Shown here: in pieces, positions 56,500 through 64,000 of the stretch
Layout: every line of letters starts with the position of its first letter
Numbering within the stretch: the stretch's first letter is position 1
Assembly: GCF_002288925.2 (NCBI RefSeq)
Contig: NW_022098023.1
Span: forward strand, 29,281,850 to 29,345,849
Origin: Delphinapterus leucas
Taxonomy: Eukaryota > Chordata > Mammalia > Artiodactyla > Monodontidae
Length of the DNA: 64,000 bases
Direction: 5' to 3'
Translations under genes and position numbers: made by a program
Notes under the pieces: generated by a model
Database searches by the model: none
What the model was told of the DNA's origin: nothing
The model's input: only the letters and a program-made list of their open reading frames with translations

Positions 56500-57235
56500 T
56501 AGAGCCTTTAGAGTGCCATTTTGTCTGCTTGGTTCATCTGGTGTCACTGGGGCTCCCACTGGGCCCTTCCAGTGCTTGAGGAGGAGAAAGGAGTCCCCCA
56601 AAGCTGGGCTGCCTGGTGCCTCTAGATGGTGAGAGTCTCCCCCTCTCCCCAAGGGACAGAACGTTCTTCTGGGACAGACTCTTAATGTAGCTGGATCCCT
56701 TTTGCCACTGGTGCCCACTCACCCAGTCTCTTGGTGGGGGAGGGGAGTCTCAGGTCTACAGGGACAAAGAGACTTCCCGACCAGGCTGCCTGCTGTGGCT
56801 TCCCCGGCAGTGTCGCTTGGCTGCCCAGGTTGTCTATGTGGAAGCAGATCCTGCCCCTTGCCTGATGATTTCCAGAGTGGGTCTTGATCTCTCACCCTTG
56901 TATACATTGCCCTGCTTGCCTGGTGGTGTTCCTAGAACTATTTAATCCAGGGGAGGAATGAGCTCATTTGGGCTCCCTTCTCTTCTCTGATGGGAGAGCT
57001 GGCACGAGGGGCTGAGTAACCTTTCTCTGTTGGGTGGAGGGTTGTAAAACCCCTGCCACTATGTTTTTCCCTTAGTTGTAGGATCACAAACAAATTCGTC
57101 TTCCTCTTTCCACCATCCAGAGTTCTCCTTCCGTTGCCTCTTGCATTATTTCCAGGGTTTATAGCTATACTTGGCCAAAAGAAGCTGGGAGAAATGAATC
57201 TACAGCCTCTTTCTTGTCCAGACTGGAAATCTTTA
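56500..57235 (-). mobile_element. L1M 5' UTR, right part of the split copy
   Basis: GC-rich, with CT-rich units, ending in 'ATTTCCAGGGTTTATAGCTA' and 'TACTTGGCCAAAAGAAGCTG', which align with the 5' terminus at 42200-42290. The 181-codon minus frame at 56173-56718 runs across the nested junction and is fortuitous. Confidence 0.65.
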
Positions 57236-57244
57236 ATTTTCTCT

Positions 57245-57385
57245 TAATGTGCACGTCTCCCCAGCTAAACTCTGAGGGTCTAGGGAAAGACACCACATCT
57301 TAAAGTTGTGTCTTCAGCGTTTAATTCAGTTTCTGACGCATGGCAGGCACTTATTAAGGAAGTGTTAATGAATTAACATGCAGAA
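57245..57385 (+). mobile_element. L2 3' end
   Basis: 'CAGCTAAACTCTGAGGGTCT', a 'CACCACATCTTAAAGTTG' block, 'GCATGGCAGGCACTTATTAA' and a GTTAATGAATTAA-type end. Confidence 0.7.
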
Positions 57386-57880
57386 TTTGCTCTGCCTGTA
57401 TCTTACTACCGTGAACAGGAGATTTTTCTGTGCTATGTTACTCAGCAGTGACAACAAACCCAGATTAGGGCTCTGCTTAATAATGTAAAAATGTGACTTT
57501 TTTCTCTGCGCTTGGATAGCTGACTTCACATTTATCTTTTAGTGTTATCTCCATTGCAGGCAACTAAAAGATGTCAGAAAAGGATATCAGTAATACATCA
57601 CGTCACAAGCATCAGAGAATGTCTGAGTGGGCAAATAGTTTTCTCAAAGGACTTTAGAAAATAGTCTCTATATACCTTTGCTGCTCAAGGCTTCCATTAA
57701 GACAAGATAAAAAGAAGGGTTTTACTCTTCTAATTATAGGTAAACCTGTGAAACACAGCACCCAGCATGGTTGGAGGTTTTGTTTGTTTGTTTATTGCCC
57801 TGGTTTAATGGAATCCTGGGGCAAAAACCTTAATGTAGGTTAAGATTGTTTAATAGTAGTAATAATGCCTCCCTCATTTT
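57386..57880. other. Single-copy DNA
   Basis: Short (GTTT)n run at 57779-57793. No gene. Confidence 0.4.
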
Positions 57881-57884
57881 CAGT

Positions 57885-58065
57885 GTCTCCTGGTGTGAAG
57901 CTCTGAGCTAGCCACATTACTTATATTCCTAGTCAACTCCACAAATCTCCATTCTGTAGATGCCGCAGTTGTGAATTAGAGAAATTATATTATCTAAAGT
58001 CATACAATTTGTTCAAACAATAGAGTTAAGTGTGCACACTGAGGACTGTCCACGCTTTTGTTTAT
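57885..58065 (+). mobile_element. MIR, decayed
   Basis: 'GTGTGAAGCTCTGAGCTAGC' , 'CTAGTCAACTCCACAAATCT' and 'AGAAATTATATTATCTAAAG' with 'TCATACAATTTGTTC' follow a MIR in sense at low identity. Confidence 0.5.
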
Positions 58066-60127
58066 AGGTTGGCTCTTATAAAATACAATATCTAAAAGAA
58101 AGCATGAAAATGTTACACATGACAAAATAAGATTTGATGAAAAAAATCTTTTTCTTCATTTATCCAAAAGTGTCACAGTAATAGCTTAGTATTACAGGAT
58201 GTTTTGTTGCAGTGATAGTAACAACTGCCTTTTGACAAAATAATGCATTGTTATTAGCTCATTGAACTAGAATAGAGAACATTGTTTCCAAAGGCAATAA
58301 TGTCTTACAATACAGTGACTTCTGCCCTGCCCCCTACTGTGTTATTTTCTTTCCTCCACACTGACAAAGGCATTTCACAAAATGAGAAAACAGTGGAGGG
58401 CACAGCTGAATCAAATTTTGAAACAAACAGCCAAAGATAAGTGTGTCACATGAGAACAGCTCTTAATTGTTCTGGGATAATTCACTCAAAATATAATGAT
58501 GTTGTTAGAAAGAATGAACTACTTTTTGCGGATTAAGAGAAAATCATTTGTAGAAGATGAAAGGGCATCTAGCATTTGAATAGACAGAGAAAAGAACTGC
58601 AAGAACATGAAATTACTTTTTTGCCTGATAAGACATTTATCTGTGTTTCTCTATCCTCATGCTAAATGAGGTCTAGAATAGATAATGTCCTTTGAAAGCA
58701 GAAATGTTATTAGGTTGGAATTCTGTTCAAACCACTCCAAAGAAAGACATAAATAGGCATTGCAGTGAGGCAGGTTACTAACGGAGGAGACCTCTTTAGT
58801 TAAGTCATCTTAACTAGCTTTTTTTTTTCCTGAAAACTGCCCAGGGTGTCTTACCAAAAACCAAGGCTGCATTCTATAATTGCAGGGAAATAAGATGTAT
58901 AAGTACCCCCCCCACACCGCTTCACTGGGACAATTTGGTTCCTAGAATATCTTAGCTCAAATCTTTCCTTTAGTGTTAACACAGATTTCAAAGCAGATGG
59001 TCATAGTAACTTGCCTTTCAAGACAAGCCTAAAATCTTACCAATTCACTCAGACTTTTAAAGCAGTCCATCCTCCTGCTACAGGCAGCCTAGCAATATGA
59101 AATAGCCTCTGCATTGAACTTATACTTGAGCTTCCCGGACTGCCCTTTTTCTTGTACCCTTCCAATACGGAATCGTAGCTACACTTTAATGATGAATCCT
59201 CCCACTGTAAGTTGGACAATCAATCAATGGTATATTTGATGGGAGTAGGAAGAACCTGAAGTCTTTGCGTGAGATAGTACAAGTGGGCTCTTGAATGTTT
59301 TCAAAGTGGAAATTCCTGGGCACTTTTTGGGAAATTCCTAAGAATTTTTTGGAATTAATTCTTTTAATGAGAATTTCCCTAGAAATATGGACCTATTTGG
59401 TATAATACGGAGGCACAAAGGAATTGAGGATTGAGGACTGAGAGGGGAGGGGTTAGGGTCCAAGTGATATGGCACATGACTGATTCTCAAGGACCCACCT
59501 ACTTGATGCAAGCAAATCGTGCATAAATTATAATAAAGTGTTTGTATGTTTAATATACATATTTCTCGGCTTGAGGAATTTAGAATCTAGAAGAGTAAGC
59601 AGTGGGGAAAAAATACACATGAAAGTGGGACTCGCTTTTGAGTCAAATGCCCAAACAAACAATGGAATCAGGAATCAGATATTAGAAGTCGGGGGTGAAG
59701 GTTTTTCTGACATTTGTAATATAAAGTGGAATCCACAAAGGCGTCTCAAGTAGCTTTAGAGAGAAATATGTGTATTCTTTTTGGAAGAAAGCATTCTGAT
59801 TACAGTTTTTTAGGAATCCATGAAATAAGCTTAATTAAATATAAATGTAGATTTAAAAATTATGTAAAATTCAAGAAAACAATTCACCATATGTGAGTCA
59901 ACAAAAGCAGCAAAAATATTTAGATCTACATACTTCATATATTGGAATTATTAGATAAAAAATATAAAGTAACTATGTATAAAATGTTTAAGAAGTAAAA
60001 TATGTGCAAAAATGATTGAGGAAAAAGGAAATGGAAGCATGAAAAATAATCCATAGCTTTGTTTCTGGTAATTCCCAGGTGATTTGGGTCCACTGTCCTG
60101 GAGAGGATAAGAAGCAAAGCTGCAGGG
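58066..60127. other. Single-copy DNA, no gene supported
   Basis: About 2 kb without a recognised repeat. A C-run lies at 58906-58914. One 71-codon plus frame (59538-59753) has no domain. Confidence 0.4.
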
Positions 60128-60143
60128 CTGTGTGCATGTGTGT

Positions 60144-60180
<37 letters not shown>
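60128..60180. repeat. (TG)n microsatellite
   Basis: About 50 bases of TG with two interruptions (GCATG at about 60135 and TCTG near 60149). The minus-strand His/Thr-rich frames over it come from the repeat. Confidence 0.97.
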
Positions 60181-60181
<1 letters not shown>

Positions 60182-60254
60182 GTATGCATGTGTACCAGCT
60201 TATAGGAATGAGAGAAGCAAAAGGGCAGCTAAGAATTCCTGGTCCAAGACCCAC

Positions 60255-60455
60255 GTGAAGGGGGAAGCCAAGAAAAATGGAAAAAGATATGTCATGCAAA
60301 TAGTAACCAAAAGAAAGGTAAAAATAGCTGTCAGAAAGCATTACTAGCAGTAAAGGAAGACACTCATAATGCTAAAATTCAGGAAGATGTAACAATAATT
60401 TGAATGAACCTCAAACACTGACAGAACTAAAATGAGAAATAGACAAATTCAAAAT
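60255..60455 (+). mobile_element. L1M ORF2 endonuclease fragment, left of SINE
   Basis: 'AAAAAGATATGTCATGCAAA', 'TAGTAACCAAAAGAAAGGTA' and 'ATTCAGGAAGATGTAACAAT' match the L1 endonuclease region at the nucleotide level. It continues right of the SINE. Confidence 0.7.
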
Positions 60456-60687
60456 GATGGATGATTTTTTTTTTTTTTTTGCTGTATGCGGGCCTCTCAC
60501 TGCTGTGGCCTCTCCCGTTGCAGAGCACAGGCTCCGGACGCGCAGGCTCAGCGGCCATGGCTCACGGGCCCAGCCGCTCCGCTGCATGTGGGATCCTCCC
60601 AGACTGGGGCACGAACCCACGTCCCCTGCATCGGCAGGCGGACCCTCAACCACTGTGCCACCAGGGAAGCCCGATGGATGATTTTTT
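60456..60687 (-). mobile_element. CHR-type SINE, antisense, with perfect target-site duplication
   Basis: The body is 60471-60672. GATGGATGATTTTTT is repeated exactly at 60456-60470 and 60673-60687. The reversed boxes are intact. It sits inside the endonuclease part of an old L1M ORF2. The frames over it on both strands are SINE-derived. Confidence 0.96.
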
Positions 60688-61480
60688 AACACAAACCATT
60701 CAGTAATTAACGGAACATGGAGAAAAATTAAGTAAAAAATAAACATTTGAAATACTCATTAATAGACACACACAACTCCACCCAACAACAGTACAATACA
60801 GTTCTCCAGGGCACACGGGGCAGTTAAAACATTTATCAGATGCTGCCTCACAAAGCACATCTCAACACATTTCAAAGGACTGAAATGATACATGCTGTGT
60901 TCTCTAATCACAGTATAATTAGCCTAGAAATCTGGAAAAAAATCAGTTTGGAAAATCCCCATATGTTGAAAGCTGAGAAATATACTTCTAAGTTACTCAT
61001 GGTCATGGAGGGAATCACAGTGGCAAAGAGAAAATATTTTTAATTAAATGTAAAATAAAATACCATTTTCAAAACTTGCAGTTTTCTGTTAAAGTGTGCT
61101 TAGAGGGAAATGTGCATCCTTAAAAATGCATATACTAAAGAAGGTGGAAAACTGAAAATCAATCATCTAAGTCTCCATCTTAATAATTTAGAAAGAGAAC
61201 AGCAAACTAAATCCAAAGAATGTAGAATACAAGAACTATTATAAGTCCATAAATAAAGAAATGTAAAATATTAATAAAATGGATACATTTTTGGTGAGAT
61301 TGACTAAGAATGAAAAAAGAGAAGACAAAAATAATCAATATCAGATATTTAAAAGAAAACATTTAATAGGTTAGAAAAGTGTACGAGGAAGTTGGTTAAA
61401 GAAATAATCCAATGTATCGAATAAAATAGACATTTCTAGAATCATATAACTTACCAAAATGTAAATAAAGGTAGAAAATC
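60688..61480 (+). mobile_element. L1M ORF2 (endonuclease end to linker), right of SINE
   Basis: 'GGACTGAAATGATACATGCT', 'TGTTGAAAGCTGAGAAATAT', 'GTGCTTAGAGGGAAATGTGC' and 'CTAAGTCTCCATCTTAATAA' follow an old L1 ORF2. Decayed, many stops. Confidence 0.72.
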
Positions 61481-61639
61481 TTTGTAATTCTATACTTGTT
61501 CAATGTGATTTAAAATTTTCCCAAAAGAAAACTGTTGGTTAGTCCAGATGCCTCCATTAGTGACTCATACCAAACATGAAAGTAGGAAATGTCAATTTTG
61601 CTCTTCCTGAAAACAGAACATAGGGGTAAACACCTCTTA
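61481..61639. other. Junction between L1M pieces
   Basis: Not assignable. ORF2 sequence ends and ORF1 sequence begins within it. Confidence 0.35.
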
Positions 61640-62181
61640 ATCTTTGAAACCAAAATAACGAGCATATGTGAAATAAACCTAACAGAATTTTTTTAAGGAA
61701 ATAATAATTGAAATAAAAAACTTAATGGATGAATTCAACAACACACAGACATAAGTGAAGAAAGGATTAGTAAAACTGGAGTATAGAGGTAGGGAAATTA
61801 CCCAAGTCACAACATAGAAAAACAAGAAGATGGAAGTATAATAATTGAAGGGGACAGTCTAACAATATAATACATCACTGTCCCAGAAGGAAAAATAGAA
61901 TGAAGAAGGGGGCTGATATTTTGCCAGAGCTGATGAAAGGTACAGACTCAAAGACACAGAGAGCACCGCTTGCTCAAGGCAGGATAATTTAAAAAGAAAT
62001 ATAGACTCAGTAAATCTGTAGAAAGCCTGAGGGAAAAGGTAGCCAGAGAGAAAGAACAAATTACTTACAAAGGCTTCTTAAAAAATTGAAAGCCAGATGA
62101 TAGCAGAATAAAAGTTTTGAAGAAAATAACAGTTAACTAGAATTGAATATTCAGCAAACTTGTCTTAAAAAAAAAAAAGAG
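61640..62181 (+). mobile_element. L1M ORF1 fragment, left of SINE
   Basis: 'GAAGAAAGGATTAGTAAAAC', 'CACTGTCCCAGAAGGAAAAA', 'AAGGTAGCCAGAGAGAAAGA' and 'AGAATTGAATATTCAGCAAA' follow the L1M ORF1 3' half, the sense counterpart of 40463-41000. Confidence 0.7.
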
Positions 62182-62400
62182 GGGACTTCCCTGGTGGCGC
62201 AGTGGTTGAGAGTCCGCCTGCCGATGCAGGGGACACAGGTTCGTGCCCCGGTCCGGGAGGATCCCGCATGCTGCGGAGTGGCTGGGCCTGTGAGCCATGG
62301 CCGCTGAGCCTGTGTGTCCAGAGCCTGTGCTCCGCAACAGGAGAGGCCACAGCAGTGAGAGGCCTGCGTGCCACAAAAAAAAAAAAAAAAAAAAATAGAG
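62171..62400 (+). mobile_element. CHR-type SINE inside L1M ORF1
   Basis: The body is about 62182-62390, beginning GGGACTTCCCTGGTGGCGCA, with A and B boxes intact and a 20-base A tail. The A-rich flanks AAAAAAAAGAG (62171-62181) and AAAAATAGAG (62391-62400) look like a duplication of an A-rich target. Confidence 0.93.
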
Positions 62401-62574
62401 GATAGGTTGAAACAAATACATTTTCAGATACTGAAAGTCTGAGCTCACTTACCACTAATCAGCTTCACTAAAGAAACATGTAAAGATTTTCTTCAAGAAG
62501 AAAGAAAATAATCTTACAAGGAAAATGCAAAAAATAATTGTGAGAAAAGAAATTGATAAGAATAATACATTAGA
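62401..62574 (+). mobile_element. L1M ORF1 fragment, right of SINE
   Basis: 'ACATTTTCAGATACTGAAAG' and 'TTCTTCAAGAAGAAAGAAAA' continue the ORF1 end region interrupted by the SINE. Confidence 0.65.
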
Positions 62575-62995
62575 TATCTAATGCTGTGTAACAAGCCCCA
62601 AACTTCGTGGCTTAAAACAATAATCCTTATTTATCTCTTACAGCTTCTGTGAATCAGGAATTTGGAAATGACTTGGATAGGTGGTTCTAGTCTGGGGTCT
62701 GTCATGAGGTTGCCATCATGTGCCAGTTGGGGTTGCAGTCATATGAAAAAATAACTGTAGCTAGAGGATACACTTCCAAGGTGACTCACTCACATGGCTT
62801 TAAAGTTGGTACTGGTACCAAACCTCTGTCATAGTTCTTGGGTGTCCTGACAGCATGGTGGCCAGATTCTCTCAGAACAAATGATTCAAGACATCAAGGT
62901 GAAAGTTAAGATGTCATTATGACCTAGCCTTGGTGGTCACATTCCATTGCTTATGCTATATCTTATTAGTCACACTGGTCAGTTATGATTCAGAA
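62575..62995. mobile_element. LTR- or DNA-type ancient repeat inside L1M
   Basis: 'AATGCTGTGTAACAAGCCCC', 'GTGGCTTAAAACAATAATCC', 'TCTGTGAATCAGGAATTTGG' and 'CCACTCACATGGCTT'-like blocks match a common ancient mammalian repeat whose class I cannot fix. L1M sequence lies on both sides, so it inserted into the L1M. Confidence 0.5.
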
Positions 62996-63645
62996 TGAGA
63001 AAGGATTACACAAACACGCACACATAGAGTTACAGGCAAACAAACGTTGTCTTCATAACATGATAATAATGATATGTCAATTTTGAAAAGAAAAGCAAAA
63101 TTAGAGGATGACATTATCACCAGGAGAGACACTGTCAGAGTTAAATTCTTTTAATTTTTCAAGAAGAGAGTAAAGAAACTGATTTATAATTTTGTGCCCA
63201 TGGCAAAATTGTAATGGTAATCAGTTAAAAAATAGGAATAGGTTATGTAAATTATGAATTGTATAGAAAAATAAAAGACCAAAAGAAGCAAAGAAAAGTC
63301 ATAGAGAATAGAAATAAGATGCAAGAAGCATCCAAAAATGGATCAACCAGAAAGCACAGTGAAATATGCTAGAAATCAGTTCTATTATATCAGTAATCAC
63401 ATTAAATGCAAGAAGAATAAATTTGTTCATTAAAAGACAGACATTGCCACTTTGGCTAAAATAAATCAAATTTAACCATATAAAACACATATAAAGCATA
63501 AGGACGTAAAAAGTTGAAAACAAAAATTGGAAAAATATATATGTAAATGTCAGGAAAATATAAAATGAACAAATTTTTAAATGTGTAGTTATATTAATAT
63601 CACAATGTAGAGTAACCAAGAATAAATCTTTAAAAAATCTAAAAT
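62996..63645 (+). mobile_element. L1M ORF1-ORF2 junction and ORF2 start
   Basis: 'TATCAGTAATCACATTAAAT' with 'ATTAAAAGACAGACATTGCC' and a GTAAAAAGTTGAAAACAAAA-like block are the ORF2 endonuclease start of old L1s. It continues the element broken by the previous repeat. Confidence 0.65.
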
Positions 63646-63699
63646 AAATACAAGTTGTTTATTTATATATATATATTTTTGGTGCAAAAACCCCCCATA

Positions 63700-64000
63700 A
63701 CTATTTACTCATAAAGATGATTTAACAGATAGATAAGTATTCCATGTCCTCATAAAGGAAAATCCAATATCATGTTTCTTCTCCAGAGAATCATTTTACT
63801 GGTTCAGGGAAATGGCAGTCAAAATCCCAACAGATTTTATCTTTAAATGTCGACAGGCAGATTCTAACATTTCTTTGGAATAGGAAAAGCTGAAAGACAG
63901 GAGTTTCCCGAAGAAGAATACTGTGGGAACATCCCCTGGAACATTGCAAGACTCATTACAAAGCTACTGCGTTGCCCCAGAAAGAGACGTGCTGCCGATT
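63700..64000 (+). mobile_element. L1 ORF2 fragment running off the window
   Basis: 'GGCAGTCAAAATCCCAACAG', 'TTTATCTTTAAATGTCGACA' and 'CATTACAAAGCTACTGC' match ORF2 downstream of the catalytic motif. It continues past the end of the window. Confidence 0.6.

Noticed and set aside
56173..56718. 181-codon minus-strand open frame
   Set aside because: It crosses the junction between a nested L1M 3' end and the host L1M 5' UTR, so it is a chance fusion of two repeats.
59935..60341. Frames rich in His-Thr repeats
   Set aside because: They are translations of the (TG)n microsatellite.
1..64000. CRISPR array, operon, phage, plasmid or secretion system
   Set aside because: The repeats are dispersed mammalian SINEs, LINEs and LTRs; there are no regularly spaced direct repeats and no prokaryotic gene organisation.

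Overview
The window looks like nuclear DNA of a mammal, most probably a cetacean (a toothed whale is possible). The main evidence is five short tRNA-derived SINEs of the CHR type, each carrying the leader GGCTTCCCTGGTGGCGCAG or a close variant, with RNA polymerase III A and B boxes and an A-rich tail. A sixth, longer CHR-like SINE is also present. There are also several well-preserved L1 3' ends of the type found in whales and other cetartiodactyls. Older mammalian repeats (MIR, L2, MER5A-like, L1M, MaLR-like and other LTRs) make up much of the rest. Base composition is AT-rich, there are no long open frames outside repeats, and nothing bacterial, plasmid-like or phage-like is present.

Layout. 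1-5.4 kb: largely single-copy, with an exon-like segment at 1286-1378 that could be the 3' end of a gene, followed by L2 fragments. 5.4-13.2 kb: decayed L1 ORF2 fragments, cetacean L1 3' ends and a 2.1 kb antisense L1M. 13.2-20 kb: mostly single-copy sequence, then an antisense L1, a MER5A-like element, a SINE and two adjacent LTR elements. 20-33 kb: single-copy DNA with MIR and L1 pieces, plus weak exon-like segments near 23.8 and 30.7 kb and a better one at 32.6-33.0 kb. 33-43 kb: MIR, L2, L1M and a young L1 nested in the 5' region of an old L1. 43-49 kb: two SINEs 70 bases apart and two young antisense L1 ends flanking a 370-base non-repeat block. 49-58 kb: L2, a long decayed L1M, a CpG-rich block, a second copy of the LTR family seen at 18.4 kb, and a nested L1-in-L1 insertion with a visible target-site duplication. 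58-64 kb: quiet DNA, a (TG)n microsatellite, and a scrambled cluster of L1M fragments hit by two SINEs and one other element.

No complete protein-coding gene, rRNA, functional tRNA, CRISPR array or new biological system could be supported. Genes do not work together here in any visible way. The value of the window is its insertion history (several nested events with target-site duplications can be read directly) and a few non-repeat segments with splice-site or promoter-like features that deserve a homology and RNA check. All repeat family names are from recognition of typical sequence, not from a database search; boundaries are approximate unless a target-site duplication is stated.
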